Of a stretch of 64,000 nucleotides of DNA, positions 60,501 through 63,605 are shown in pieces. Below the pieces are notes generated by a model, which worked only from the letters and a program-made list of their open reading frames with translations, was not told the origin of the DNA and did not search any database. This stretch comes from Oegoconia quadripuncta (lineage: Eukaryota > Arthropoda > Insecta > Lepidoptera > Autostichidae). The stretch is taken from contig OX438747.1 in NCBI GenBank assembly GCA_949316235.1, positions 4,216,501 through 4,280,500 on the forward strand, given 5' to 3'. The position numbers and the translations under genes were made by a program. The stretch's first letter is position 1. Every line of letters begins with the position of its first letter.

Positions 60501-60678
60501 GTCCAGTCAGAGCTATGTTTTAAAACAAAAAAAAACATACCACAAATATCAGCATAACTTTCGGCCTAACACTAAAGCGACCGTCGACATTTACAATCCG
60601 CGCCATACTGACACCGCTTAGTGAAGAGTCCTTGCGCGGGCGACTTTTCATTTCGCCGTGTCGCAACGCAACGCGCAT
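12403..60678 (-). CDS. sws: Swiss cheese / neuropathy target esterase (patatin-type lysophospholipase), 28 coding exons
   Basis: Coding exons on the minus strand run from 60541-60678 to 12403-12513. Phases agree at every junction and give about 1292 residues. An N-terminal membrane segment (about residues 40-65, [20 protein letters not shown]) is followed by the basic [15 protein letters not shown] block. Three cyclic-nucleotide-binding-like domains follow (about 165-290, 450-560, 575-685). The patatin domain has the oxyanion loop GGGGARG (908-914), nucleophile GVSIG (Ser about 938) and a catalytic Asp about 1057. In flies and mammals the family hydrolyses lysophosphatidylcholine and phosphatidylcholine at the ER and is needed in neurons and glia; that role is transferred by homology. 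The length fits the family. One exon is duplicated (24299-24415 or 22787-22903). Three in-frame ATGs are possible starts (60676, 60649, 60604); the 5'-most is used here without proof. The gene converges with the RSPH14-like gene. Confidence 0.95.
12514..15604. other. sws intron 27, 3' part
   Basis: Mostly AT-rich with no exon that I can support. RTE-type LINE scraps on the minus strand lie at about 12855-12900 and 13245-13370 (CCACTGCTGAACATTGGCCT). Nothing else is recognised. Confidence 0.4.
15605..15745. mobile_element. Small MITE
   Basis: Ends CGTAGCATGACAG and GATGTCATGCTACG are inverted copies. The interior CCTGCTCATTCGCTTGGACG recurs at 33838-33857, showing a repeated family. Confidence 0.55.
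16629..17497 (+). pseudogene. Decayed LINE 3' end with (TTTGACT)n tail
   Basis: The plus-strand translation near 16860-16980 shows [19 protein letters not shown], typical of the C-terminal region of a non-LTR reverse transcriptase. It is followed by [20 protein letters not shown] near 17170 and a 3' tail ending in TTTTTGACTTTGACTT. Frames are broken. Related tails lie at 22380, 30030, 50709 and 55775. Confidence 0.7.
17498..18735. other. sws intron 27, 5' part
   Basis: AT-rich. Short open frames exist (for example near 17505-17849) but lack any recognisable domain. No further sws exon is visible. Confidence 0.35.
18736..18883 (-). CDS. sws: sws exon 27
   Basis: 148 bp. It encodes [20 protein letters not shown], then an acidic Ser-rich tail [20 protein letters not shown] and SEPSAGILE. 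The YTFxDLAQ and EGYxSEP wording is typical of insect swiss cheese C-termini. Donor GTGAGT. Confidence 0.93.
19000..19130 (+). repeat. LINE 3'-tail fragment
   Basis: The segment GGTTGCGTGGAAGAGATCGC...GTGATAAGGCCGCC is a widespread lepidopteran LINE tail as I recall it. A shorter relative with GGAAGAGATC lies at 22050. Confidence 0.5.
19392..19533. mobile_element. Hairpin MITE (TGGTGTCGATTCGGATGTAC ends)
   Basis: Long inverted arms from TGGTGTCGATTCGGATGTAC inward to AAACCAGTTTT around a short GC-richer centre (about 142 bp). TGATAA flanks both sides (19386-19391 and 19535-19540) as a possible target duplication. A second copy is at 32110-32250 and a solo end at 19793-19812. Confidence 0.75.
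19557..19790 (-). repeat. SINE subfamily A', minus orientation
   Basis: Shares order and wording with family A (AAGTTAACGATG/GGCGGACATTTAA/CCAAACCGAGTACTAAACAT) but forms its own variant. The same variant appears in plus orientation at 63395-63605. Confidence 0.65.
20226..20434 (-). CDS. sws: sws exon 26
   Basis: 209 bp, GC-rich. It encodes [40 protein letters not shown] and then a Gly/Ala/Arg-rich low-complexity stretch ([17 protein letters not shown]). Donor GTAAGT. Confidence 0.94.
20508..20655 (-). repeat. tRNA-derived SINE, family A, partial
   Basis: Body segment from CACTTGACCTCAATCACACC through CCGGAACACAACAATG without the tRNA-like head. It is followed at about 20700-20800 by a module with TTTGCTTAGTTTGGGACTAG, also seen at 7870 and 58195. 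Confidence 0.7.
20861..20951 (-). CDS. sws: sws exon 25
   Basis: 91 bp. It encodes [20 protein letters not shown] and [11 protein letters not shown], the conserved loop after DLSGWW. Acceptor TTTCAG, donor GTTTGT. Confidence 0.95.
21480..21600 (-). CDS. sws: sws exon 24
   Basis: 121 bp. It encodes [36 protein letters not shown] and LLWKR, following the catalytic Asp exon. Acceptor TTTCAG, donor GTAACA. Confidence 0.96.
21721..21922 (+). repeat. LINE 3' end with poly-A
   Basis: GC-rich island in an AT-rich intron. The plus-strand translation shows [18 protein letters not shown] and ends in an A-run at 21905-21914. It reads as a 5'-truncated Jockey-type insertion tail. Confidence 0.55.
22190..22350 (-). 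pseudogene. LINE C-terminal remnant with poly-A
   Basis: The minus strand reads [20 protein letters not shown] and ends at a T-run near 22195-22201 (its A tail). Same family as 37160-37426. Confidence 0.6.
22380..22625 (+). repeat. LINE 3' tail
   Basis: Same tail as 16629-17497: ATAACCAGGCTATTTCACAA, CTTGTTCTTCTCAGGGGAAA and an ending in TTTTTGATTTGATTTGAT. Confidence 0.65.
22787..22903 (-). CDS. sws: sws alternative exon 23b (catalytic Asp, DGC form)
   Basis: 117 bp, phase 1/1, acceptor CGCTAG, donor G|GTTGGT. It encodes [20 protein letters not shown], then [18 protein letters not shown]. The Asp is kept but the second Gly after it is Cys. Both versions are fully open with usable splice sites, so neither looks like a fossil. 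From memory, the fly protein has the Cys form and mammalian NTE the Gly form. Confidence 0.93.
23087..23128. promoter_or_regulatory. Strong hairpin between the two alternative sws exons
   Basis: Perfect 19-bp arms (23087-23105 and 23110-23128; GCGCGATCTGAGTAAAGTA) with a 4-base loop, 184 bp upstream (in transcript direction) of the exon 23b acceptor. The pairing is direct; a splicing role is inference. It could equally be a tiny transposon relic. Confidence 0.5.
23461..23550 (-). repeat. tRNA-derived SINE, family A, short fragment
   Basis: T-run, ATGCATAACC, CACACCTAATG and TTGTTTGGGGGACTG in family order. Only the tail end remains. Confidence 0.6.
24299..24415 (-). CDS. sws: sws alternative exon 23a (catalytic Asp, DGG form)
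   Basis: 117 bp, phase 1/1, acceptor CCGCAG, donor G|GTAAAC. It encodes [20 protein letters not shown], then [18 protein letters not shown]. The DGG carries the catalytic Asp of the Ser/Asp dyad. It is a paralogue of the exon at 22787-22903: same length and phases, with 28 of 38 internal residues identical. Use of both together would add 39 residues through the active site, so they are probably mutually exclusive. Confidence 0.93.
24850..25095. mobile_element. Imperfect inverted-repeat element
   Basis: The left part AGGGCGTCCGCTGCGTTGAG with GGACACGCGCG, and the right part CGCGCGCGTGTCC with CAGCAGGCGTCCTT, form imperfect inverted arms about 250 bp apart. No coding capacity. Confidence 0.45.
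25096..27334. other. sws intron 22, no gene seen
   Basis: AT-rich. The longest open frame (26904-27302) has no ATG at its start, no domain and biased composition, so I do not call it a gene. Confidence 0.35.
27335..27800. repeat. Interspersed repeat fragment
   Basis: Bounded by GGATTCCGTACCACCGTAC near 27372 and GACAGACAGACGAACGGACG near 27735; this wording is typical of a common insect repeat. Confidence 0.4.
27914..28100 (-). CDS. sws: sws exon 22 (patatin core)
   Basis: 187 bp. It encodes [40 protein letters not shown] and [19 protein letters not shown]. Donor GTAAGT, phase 1, shared by both alternative next exons. Confidence 0.97.
28783..28902 (-). CDS. sws: sws exon 21 (catalytic serine)
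   Basis: 120 bp, phase 0/0. It encodes [20 protein letters not shown] and [25 protein letters not shown] is the GXSXG nucleophile elbow of patatin-type lipases. Donor GTTAGT. Confidence 0.97.
29709..29798. repeat. Perfect 45-bp direct duplication
   Basis: Units 29709-29753 and 29754-29798 are identical (TTTGTTCGCTGGGCGAAGCG...). Being 45 bp, it reads as two identical 15-residue blocks on the plus strand, but it lies inside sws intron 20 next to the exon 20 donor. Confidence 0.85.
29832..29987 (-). CDS. sws: sws exon 20 (patatin oxyanion loop)
   Basis: 156 bp, very GC-rich. It encodes [40 protein letters not shown] and [19 protein letters not shown] is the patatin oxyanion-hole loop. The donor GTCTAC is weak. 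A perfect 45-bp direct duplication lies 34 bp into the following intron (29709-29798). Confidence 0.97.
30030..30300 (-). repeat. LINE 3' tail, minus orientation
   Basis: Contains AGGTAAACAGGGTACACTTG, GCTACTGCTTGTTCAAAATC and GTCCAGGGATGTTTATCATC, the complement of the tail at 16629-17497. Confidence 0.65.
30569..30690 (-). repeat. SINE family D fragment
   Basis: ACGTGTCTTTGGAAGCACG and AAAATGCCATTAGTGGTCAC match, in reverse, the family at 42620-42900. Confidence 0.5.
31040..31085 (+). repeat. Shared LINE tail segment
   Basis: TTGACATTCAACAAATGATA and the following TTACGTTGAAATAAA recur at 61919-61965. Confidence 0.5.
31237..31419 (-). CDS. sws: sws exon 19
   Basis: 183 bp, phase 0/0. It encodes [39 protein letters not shown] and [11 protein letters not shown]. 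Acceptor TTTCAG, donor GTGAGT. Confidence 0.96.
31465..31650 (-). repeat. RTE-type LINE tail fragment
   Basis: GAGCCACAGGAAATCCACTG and GGTGGTCTCCAGTCTCTACC resemble the end of RTE-type elements read on the minus strand. Decayed. Confidence 0.45.
31651..31982 (-). repeat. tRNA-derived SINE, family A, full length
   Basis: The best full copy: T-run at 31651-31658 (tail), complete body, and a head with GGTTCGATCCCCAGCGGGGT and GTGGCTCAATG on the minus strand. It lies in sws intron 18, sense to the gene. Confidence 0.88.
32110..32250. mobile_element. Hairpin MITE, second copy of the 19392-19533 family
   Basis: Starts TTGGTGTCGATTCGGATGTA and ends with its complement; the interior GTGCCGTCGCATCGTACTG is shared with the first copy. 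A small deletion shortens the left arm. Confidence 0.75.
32535..32665 (-). repeat. LINE/SINE tail (CCATGGGCGGCGGTG type)
   Basis: T-run then GAGGGCGGCAAACGAGCATG, GGTCACCTGATGG and ACACCGCCGCCCATGG: a very common lepidopteran interspersed tail on the minus strand. A plus-strand stub lies at 38425-38475. Confidence 0.6.
32862..32975 (-). CDS. sws: sws exon 18
   Basis: 114 bp, phase 0/0. It encodes [20 protein letters not shown] and [18 protein letters not shown]. Donor GTACAA. Confidence 0.95.
33170..33360 (-). repeat. CCGCCCGCGG-type repeat fragment
   Basis: Contains CCCCGCAGGAATTACTGGCT, TTATCGGAATAAAAATAT, TCCAAATCCGTTCATCAGTT and TGATTGAGCAACAAACGAG, matching 43464-43690 and 56833-57088. 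Confidence 0.5.
33533..33651 (-). CDS. sws: sws exon 17
   Basis: 119 bp. It encodes [17 protein letters not shown] and [20 protein letters not shown]. The donor GTCATT is weak, but frame and homology support it. Confidence 0.93.
33712..33805 (-). repeat. tRNA-derived SINE, family A, internally deleted
   Basis: The tail (T-run, ATGCGCAATGGGTTAGCGG, CTTGATGTTAAATGA) joins directly to head sequence (ATCGAACTCGCGAGCTCCG), so the body has been lost. Confidence 0.6.
33825..33925. mobile_element. MITE relic related to 15605-15745
   Basis: Shares CCTGCTCATTCGCTTGGACG and the following AAATATACAAC with the earlier copy and ends in ATATCATGCAACG. It lies next to exon 16. Confidence 0.5.
33965..34123 (-). 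CDS. sws: sws exon 16
   Basis: 159 bp. After a variable Ala/Pro-rich start it encodes [20 protein letters not shown] and [10 protein letters not shown], the conserved segment before the patatin domain. Donor GTTAGT. Confidence 0.95.
34698..34854 (-). CDS. sws: sws exon 15 (third cNMP-binding domain)
   Basis: 157 bp. It encodes [20 protein letters not shown] and [20 protein letters not shown]. Acceptor ACTCAG, donor GTAAAA. Confidence 0.96.
35513..35668 (-). CDS. sws: sws exon 14 (third cNMP-binding domain)
   Basis: 156 bp, phase 0/0. It encodes [40 protein letters not shown] and [12 protein letters not shown], highly conserved in the family. Donor GTAAGT. Confidence 0.96.
36458..36590 (+). 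repeat. tRNA-derived SINE, family A, plus orientation, partial
   Basis: ACGGAGGTCGCGG, GGTTGGTGATGG, CCTGGCTAGCTACCATC and TAATAGCATTGTTG occur in family order. One of only two plus-oriented copies. Confidence 0.6.
36845..37053 (-). CDS. sws: sws exon 13 (end of domain 2, start of domain 3)
   Basis: 209 bp. It encodes [37 protein letters not shown] and [18 protein letters not shown]. Donor GTAAGC. GC-rich relative to its introns. Confidence 0.95.
37160..37426 (+). pseudogene. LINE C-terminal end with poly-A
   Basis: Plus-strand translation [19 protein letters not shown] and [20 protein letters not shown] is the classic end of a non-LTR ORF2. A 25-base A-run follows at 37402-37426. 5'-truncated copy in sws intron 12. 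Confidence 0.8.
37557..37585. repeat. (TTCAA)n microsatellite
   Basis: About five and a half units of TTCAA. Confidence 0.8.
37800..38250 (+). pseudogene. Decayed RTE-type LINE fragment
   Basis: TATGTGACCTACGGAGCCAA...ACGATGGACACTGAGAGG and GGCTGGCGAACCGATGG resemble the YGSExW-to-end part of an RTE ORF2. It ends GTCCAGCAGTGGACGTCC. Frames are broken. Confidence 0.5.
38274..38370 (-). CDS. sws: sws exon 12 (second cNMP-binding domain)
   Basis: 97 bp. It encodes [20 protein letters not shown] and [13 protein letters not shown]; the [10 protein letters not shown] strand pair is typical of a cyclic-nucleotide-binding fold. Acceptor TTTCAG, donor GTTAGT. Confidence 0.92.
39210..39334. mobile_element. 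MITE with GGCCCGTATTTCAGAATG ends
   Basis: Left AGGCCCGTATTTCAGAATG and right CATTCTGAAATACGCGCCT are inverted copies; TAA flanks both sides. About 125 bp. It lies in sws intron 11. Confidence 0.7.
39891..40022 (-). CDS. sws: sws exon 11 (start of second cNMP-binding domain)
   Basis: 132 bp, phase 0/0. It encodes [18 protein letters not shown] and [20 protein letters not shown], the N-terminal helix and first strands of domain 2. Confidence 0.9.
40575..40667 (-). CDS. sws: sws exon 10 (linker)
   Basis: 93 bp, phase 0/0, acceptor CCACAG, donor CAG|GTATGT. It encodes [19 protein letters not shown] and [12 protein letters not shown], a Gln/Pro linker. Confidence 0.75.
41099..41194 (-). CDS. 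sws: sws exon 9 (linker)
   Basis: 96 bp, phase 0/0, acceptor CACAG, donor CAG|GTATCC. It encodes [19 protein letters not shown] and [13 protein letters not shown], a Pro/Ser-rich linker between the first two cNMP domains. Confidence 0.75.
41293..41398. repeat. Tandem duplication, about 54 bp x 2
   Basis: ACAGATAATATTGCCAATAA ... GGAAACAAGATACAAG is repeated at once as ACAGATAATGTTGCCAATAA ... GGAAACAAGATACAAG, with a few differences. Confidence 0.7.
41915..42043 (-). CDS. sws: sws exon 8 (linker)
   Basis: 129 bp, phase 0/0. It encodes a basic then Ser/His-rich linker ([18 protein letters not shown] ... [15 protein letters not shown]). Donor GTTAGT. Low conservation is expected here, so the call rests on splice sites and frame. 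Confidence 0.75.
42620..42900 (+). repeat. SINE family D
   Basis: GTTGGATAGGTGACCTCTGG, GCTTCGGAGGCACGTTAAAT, GGTGGATTATGGCCCATACC and TGTCCCAGCAGTGGGGATGT: a common lepidopteran SINE type, near full length. Confidence 0.65.
43253..43333 (-). CDS. sws: sws exon 7
   Basis: 81 bp, phase 0/0. It encodes [20 protein letters not shown] and SAELVNP, the helix after domain 1. It is separated from exon 6 by a 5.2-kb intron full of repeats. Confidence 0.92.
43372..43470 (+). repeat. SINE head, tRNA-like
   Basis: GCAGTGGGTAATGACCCTG and GCAGGTTCGAATCCAGCTAG give boxes A and B, followed by GATAAATACTAG. Short family B-type head. Confidence 0.55.
43464..43690 (+). repeat. CCGCCCGCGG-type repeat
   Basis: CTAGCTGTCCGCCCGCGGCT, CCCGCGGGAACTACTTACTT, CAAATCCGTTCACCCGTTTA and GTGATTGAGCAACAAACAAA. 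The same module is inverted at 56833-57088. Confidence 0.6.
44918..45465. repeat. 14-bp minisatellite, array 1
   Basis: Unit AAAGTCGAAGGCTC repeated about 39 times with point changes (GACTCA and GTCGAGGGCTA variants). Because 14 is not a multiple of 3 and the unit lacks stops, all three plus frames read through ([18 protein letters not shown] repeats). Not a gene. Confidence 0.9.
45475..45668. repeat. 12-bp minisatellite
   Basis: Unit AAAGTCATAGTC repeated about 16 times. On the minus strand it reads as a TMTL repeat. It appears to derive from the neighbouring 14-bp unit. Confidence 0.88.
45923..46190. mobile_element. Hairpin MITE with 114-bp arms
   Basis: Arms 45923-46036 and 46077-46190 are near-perfect inverted copies (tips TACACCGTGTAACGG and CCGTTACACCCTGTA) around a 40-base centre. 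It lies inside the complex repeat block. Confidence 0.85.
46239..46330 (+). repeat. SINE head, tRNA-like
   Basis: TTGGTGTAGTGGATAGTGAC (box A) and GCGGGTTCGAATCCCGCGAC (box B), then GTTTGTATGATGAATACTG. Truncated family B-type SINE. A true tRNA is unlikely, as no matching acceptor stem is seen. Confidence 0.6.
47018..47205. repeat. 14-bp minisatellite, array 2
   Basis: The same AAAGTCGAAGGCTC unit, about 13 copies, introduced by the same GGTGTCGAAGTCGAAGAGTC sequence as array 1. This shows that the larger block was duplicated. Confidence 0.88.
47960..48233 (-). repeat. tRNA-derived SINE, family A
   Basis: T-run, ATGCACAACGGGTTGGTACT, a shortened body and the head GGTTCGATTCCCAGGGGTAC with GTGGCTCAATG on the minus strand. 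Confidence 0.82.
48530..48658 (-). CDS. sws: sws exon 6 (end of first cNMP-binding domain)
   Basis: 129 bp, phase 0 at both ends. It encodes [38 protein letters not shown] and VRVIQ. Acceptor CCTCAG, donor GTAATT. Confidence 0.95.
48945..49143 (-). pseudogene. Possible LINE C-terminal remnant
   Basis: The minus-strand frame ends [20 protein letters not shown], resembling the end of other LINE ORFs here ([20 protein letters not shown]). Short and uncertain. Confidence 0.4.
49411..49665 (-). pseudogene. Decayed duplicate of sws exon 5, copy A, split by a MITE
   Basis: The 3' edge of the copy (GTCAGCACATCAGT at 49416) is separated from the rest (AACAGAGAGGTAACG at 49587, CGACAGACGCTGCCGTCCTG at 49625) by a hairpin element. 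The minus-strand translation still shows RLSLKVVRE beside the exon 5 reading SLSLKVVRA. Confidence 0.75.
49437..49586. mobile_element. Small MITE inside exon 5 copy A
   Basis: Inverted arms: about 49443-49475 reads ATTACGTAACTTCATCGGTA, and its near complement lies at about 49541-49578. It ends around GGGCTCTATTACGTAA. No coding capacity. Borders are approximate because the tips have diverged. Confidence 0.6.
49691..49795 (-). pseudogene. Decayed duplicate of sws exon 5, copy B
   Basis: Read on the plus strand it shares ACCGTCAGCA, AGAGAGGTAACGCTTTCG, CCGCACCACCTT and GCCGCTGTCCT with exon 5. It keeps a donor-like GACG|GTGTGT but lacks the 5' half and the acceptor. Small deletions break the frame. 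Confidence 0.8.
49808..49953 (-). CDS. sws: sws exon 5 (core of first cNMP-binding domain)
   Basis: 146 bp. It encodes [38 protein letters not shown] and FTDVLT. Donor GTGAGT. Two decayed partial copies lie immediately downstream in the intron (49411-49665 and 49691-49795). Confidence 0.95.
50297..50483 (-). CDS. sws: sws exon 4 (start of first cNMP-binding domain)
   Basis: 187 bp. It encodes [32 protein letters not shown] and [19 protein letters not shown], the first strands of cyclic-nucleotide-binding domain 1. Donor GTAAGT. Confidence 0.95.
50709..51050 (+). repeat. LINE 3' end
   Basis: TAAAGATACTATAAAACAGA, AAAGCATATTATAAAATATT, CTTGTTCTTCTCAGGGGAAA and a TTTTTTGATTCTTGATTTT tail; same family as 16629-17497. 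Confidence 0.7.
51051..52187. other. sws intron 3, no gene seen
   Basis: AT-rich with no frame or repeat that I can name. Confidence 0.35.
52188..52280 (+). repeat. tRNA-derived SINE, family A, plus orientation, tail only
   Basis: GTGAGCACGCTTCCACCTTC, TTCACTTAACATTAGGTGTG and ATTGAGGTCAAGTGC, then an A-run. Confidence 0.65.
52684..52950 (-). repeat. tRNA-derived SINE, family B
   Basis: Closely matches 9610-9887: GCGCCATCTAGGTCCACAGT, TGTGTTATGGATACCAGATG and the head CGGAATTCGAACCCGCGACG. Confidence 0.78.
53562..53652. repeat. Perfect 44-bp-arm palindrome
   Basis: Arms 53562-53605 and 53609-53652 are exact inverted copies (AAAGATAATAATAATATGTA ... inward to ACAAAGAG) around the 3-base centre ATC. 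It lies in sws intron 3. Confidence 0.9.
54101..54312 (-). CDS. sws: sws exon 3 (basic juxtamembrane block)
   Basis: 212 bp. It contains [18 protein letters not shown] and [19 protein letters not shown], the signature after the membrane anchor in swiss cheese/NTE proteins. The donor is a weak GTCGGT after CTAAAG; the frame into exon 4 ([13 protein letters not shown]) supports it. Confidence 0.93.
55358..55439 (-). CDS. sws: sws exon 2 (membrane helix)
   Basis: 82 bp, acceptor TTTCAG, donor GAAAG|GTATAA. It encodes [20 protein letters not shown] followed by YRRWKSK: a strongly hydrophobic stretch with a basic stop-transfer end, as expected for the single N-terminal anchor of this family. Confidence 0.85.
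55775..56100 (-). repeat. LINE 3' end, minus orientation
   Basis: TTTTGTAGGTACACAGGGTA, AGCTACTGCTTGTTCAAGAG and CTGTTCATGTCCATGAATGT: complement of the tail at 50709-51050. Confidence 0.7.
56354..56644 (-). pseudogene. Non-LTR retrotransposon C-terminal remnant
   Basis: A 96-codon open stretch on the minus strand with [19 protein letters not shown] and [20 protein letters not shown], ending [12 protein letters not shown]. This is the usual C-terminus of CR1/Jockey-type ORF2. No reverse transcriptase motifs remain. Confidence 0.65.
56600..56805 (-). repeat. SINE family D, minus orientation
   Basis: AGTGGCCACCTGACAGTCAG, CTCTCCGAAACACTTTAAAA and TGCCACTAGTGGTCACCCAC match, in reverse, 42620-42900. 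Confidence 0.55.
56833..57088. mobile_element. Repeat with inverted CTAGCTTTCCGCCCGC ends
   Basis: Begins CTAGCTTTCCGCCCGCAG and ends GCGGGCGGAAAGCTAG. The interior holds ACGGATGAACGGATTTGGAT and CCCGATAAAGTAGTTCCCGC, the complement of 43464-43690. Could be two fragments back to back. Confidence 0.5.
57633..57740 (+). pseudogene. LINE C-terminal scrap
   Basis: CTTCCGGCATCAGCTTTTCC and GGCGCATTCAAGAACGACAT read like the [19 protein letters not shown] end of a non-LTR ORF2. Confidence 0.45.
57778..57960 (-). repeat. tRNA-derived SINE, family A, head missing
   Basis: T-run, ATGCATAACGGTTGGTACTT and the body through GGCGGCAGATTTAGATAAG. Confidence 0.78.
57961..59507. other. sws intron 1, no gene seen
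   Basis: AT-rich. It contains an old tail module near 58130-58260 (TTAGTTTGGGACTAGATGAT, then TTTATTTATTTATT) and wording shared with 11100-11230 near 58270. Confidence 0.35.
59508..59776 (-). repeat. tRNA-derived SINE, family A
   Basis: ATACACAACAGGTTGGCACT, the body, and a shortened head with TTGAGCCACGACTGCCG. Confidence 0.78.
59831..60062 (+). repeat. SINE family B, plus orientation
   Basis: AAAGGTTGCGGGTTCGAAAC, TGATGAATACGGACACATGT and TGGTATCCATAATACAAGGC match, in reverse, 52684-52950. The box A part is lost. Confidence 0.65.
60541..60678 (-). CDS. sws: sws exon 1 (start and first half of membrane segment)
   Basis: Donor GTATGT after ATATTTGTG. In-frame ATGs lie at 60676-60678, 60649-60651 and 60604-60606, with no stop seen between them. 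The exon encodes [14 protein letters not shown]... and ends VMLIFV, where the membrane helix begins. The true 5' end and any promoter cannot be fixed from sequence. Confidence 0.7.
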
Positions 60679-60719
60679 GCTCGAACTGGAAAATTGCGTA
60701 AAAACCTAACGCGGCTCTA

Positions 60720-61974
60720 ACAAATATGTTACTATATTAATCCGCGACAGGACTAACGGTCTCATTACTTAGTGGATAATGTGCTACAGTGGCGGTTCGA
60801 GGGGGGCACAAAGATTATGACCCCCTCCATTCGTTAACATCAATTCGACATGCCTCCCAAAAGGTTTACGAAAATTTAAAATAAACTGCCAGCTAAATTC
60901 TAATCGATGAAATCAAAAACATTCAAAATAACTACATACGAAAGACCTCGAAATAATTTTAAAAACTTGAAAAAAGCGCGTAAGACAAAGTACCTATAAC
61001 CCATAAAGTCTCAAAACCACCCGATTTTCTAAAAAGGAATTGAAGACTTCCATTTGGGATTGAAGTAGTTCATATTATTAAGAATTTTTACGTGGTACGG
61101 CTACTGTGTACTAAACCAAGATGACCCCCCAATCTTTAACTTAACAAAGCGAAAGTGCCTGTTGTGGTTACTTATCAATCTAGTTATCTTATGTTGGCAA
61201 TGGGGCATGTACCCAATATTACTTAGACCCAGCATGGATGTTTTGTGAGCTACCTCTGCTTTCTCTCATTCCTACTCACAAGTTATTGACTTCATAAGTC
61301 TTATGATACCTACAGGGTAGGCAGGAGAGCACGAAGTCATCGCAGTCATACAAAATTTTCCTTGCAAATTCTCCGCGGATTAATTTTTCAGTCAATCCGT
61401 GTCGAAGCATACACCGGGTTTGCTCCCCCTTAAATGTCTCTCCATTAATGTTCTCAATTAAATACAGCTTCCTGTCACTAGAATAGGTGGGCATACCTTC
61501 TCTGATATGCCACAATCCGCTCTACAGATTTGATGCAAGTTTATTCATGTTTTATTTGCTATAATAATAGTGACTCACTATCAAATAAAGAGAAATATTG
61601 AGCCTGACTCATCTTGATACAAAGCACAATAAAATACAATGCACTTTGATTGCAGATTTTAATAAATATTCACGCATATGATTAAACTGACATTTCACAA
61701 TTGAATAACGGATTACGTATTATGTTTTTTTACATGCAAATTGCTTGTTAATTTTATCATTTTACTGGTAATATTTTGTAAGAACTGCCTATTTCACAAT
61801 GATCCTGTGGGTTTCTTTCACCGCTTCTTTTCCCACAGATGATGTCCCTTTCCGAAGCAGTAGGATATACTGTCTGATCGAGAAATGCTTAAGCCCTATT
61901 TTTATTTCCAATAGATTTAAAGTGACATTCAACAAATGATATTATGTATCTTACGTTGAAATAAATACCTTTAG
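60720..61974. other. Upstream of sws, no gene seen
   Basis: This should include the sws promoter and any untranslated first exon, but no TATA box or initiator can be singled out. A short minus-strand frame at 61276-61515 lacks a recognisable domain. A repeat tail (ACATTCAACAAATGATATTA) lies at 61923-61965. Confidence 0.35.
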
Positions 61975-63350
61975 AAATAAATTTTCTCTTCCATGCTGGC
62001 CTGGAAGTGGAAGAAAAACGTAGAATGTGCCAGACCCTTCACAACCCGGGGCGCCGTAGAAACCGGCAAAGGGAAAGACATGCCCGGTGCATACCACCAA
62101 GCACCTAGGAGCACCCGAAGGAATGTCGCCAGCAACAGTATTCCCAAAGAGGGTTGGCGTCAGGCAGGCGTCCGGCTATAAAACATTCCCAAAGCCTCCA
62201 CAACATGACATGAGTTTAAGAAGTTTATGCGCACGTTTGTAAAAGTACAAACATGCGCATAAAAACCTGCACATAGTGTTCTTTGACCTGGAGAAGGCGT
62301 ACGACCGGGTACCTAGAAAGGTTCTGTGGTGGGCTTTGAATAAGAAAAGAGTGCCTGGGGAGAACATGCGGCTTGTACGTTCCATGTCCAGTCGGTTACC
62401 GACAGGTTCGATGTGGCGGTGGGCTTACACCAGTGAGAGTTTAAGCCCCTATCTGTTCTTTCTGATTATGAATGCACTAACATCAAATATACAGGAGGAG
62501 GCAGCCTGGTGTATGCTGTTCGCCGACGATATTGTCATTGTCGGAAAAAATGCGACTGAGGTCCAGAGCAGGTTGGAAAAATGGCAGGAAAGACTGGAGA
62601 GTGTCGGACTGAAGCTCAGCAGAACGAAAACCGAACATCTGTTCTGCGACTTTGGTGGTCCATCCAGTTTTTCCAATTTAGCCTTAAGCGGGAGTTGCTA
62701 CCAATCTGCTCAAATTTCCGGTCCTAGGTACCGGAAATTACATAACTTCAGAACGACGGCAATATTGACCAGGACGTGAGGAATAGGATAAATGCAGGAT
62801 GGATGAAATGGCGACAGGTTTCGGGGACTACGTGTGACCCACGGATGCTTCTGAAACTCAAGGGGAAAATTTACAAAACCATCACATCATAAGACCTGTC
62901 ACCATGTATGGATCTGAATGTTGGGCAATGAAAGAGACTGATGAAAGTAGAATGCATGTGGCAGAGATGAGAATGCTAAGATGGATGTGTAGTGTGACTA
63001 GAATGGATAAGATCAGGAATGAGTATATCAGAGGAAGTTTAAAAGAGGCACCAATAACAAAAAAGTTGAGGAGTAGGAGTAGGTTAGCATGGTTTGAGCA
63101 CATTATGAGGAGGGATGAAAGCCACGTAACAAGACGAGTGCTAAGTATGAATGTGGAGGGATACAGAGGTAGAGGAAGACTGAAGAAGGTGTGGGTAAAC
63201 TGCGTGAGAAATTATATGTGTGTGAAAGGGGTGAGTCCATACTCACCCTTTGATACGACTGATGACGGCTGATAGAGGAGAGTGGAAGAGGATGACATGT
63301 TCTGCCGACCCCACCTAGAGTGGGATAAGGGCAGGAAAATGATGATGTTG
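61975..63350 (+). pseudogene. Decayed RTE-type LINE
   Basis: Reverse transcriptase remnants: VFFDLEKAYDRVPRKVLWWA near 62276, then LFADDIVIVG near 62518 (catalytic ADD) and GLKLSRTKTEHLFCDF. After a break the frame shifts to MYGSECWAMKETDESRMHVA at 62904 and RSRLAWFEHIMRRDESHV, the typical RTE C-terminus. Frameshifts and a deletion near 62680-62760 kill the ORF. The 3' end is near AGTGGGATAAGGGCAGG. Confidence 0.85.
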
Positions 63351-63394
63351 AAATAAATACCTGAAGTTTTCACGAGTTCAATTTCAAATGGCGA

Positions 63395-63605
63395 ACATGT
63401 TTAGTACTCGGTTTGGGCATCCGGCATTATTAAATGTCCGGCTAGCCATCATTTTTATCGAACTTTACGCCAAACAGAAATGTTGATAGTAGTGTTATGT
63501 CCCGCTATTTGAGATAATATAATCAGCCACCCCGGGGGTGGGCTGTTGGGGCTGTGTGAGCGCGCTTCATCTTCGGCCACATCGTTACTTAACGATGAAT
63601 GTGAC
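63395..63605 (+). repeat. SINE subfamily A', plus orientation
   Basis: GGCGAACATGTTTAGTACTC, GGCATTATTAAATGTCCGGC and CGCGCTTCATCTTCGGCCAC are the complement of 19557-19790. Confidence 0.65.

Noticed and set aside
61276..61515. 79-codon minus-strand frame upstream of sws
   Set aside because: No domain recognised and no sign of splicing to sws; kept only as unexplained.
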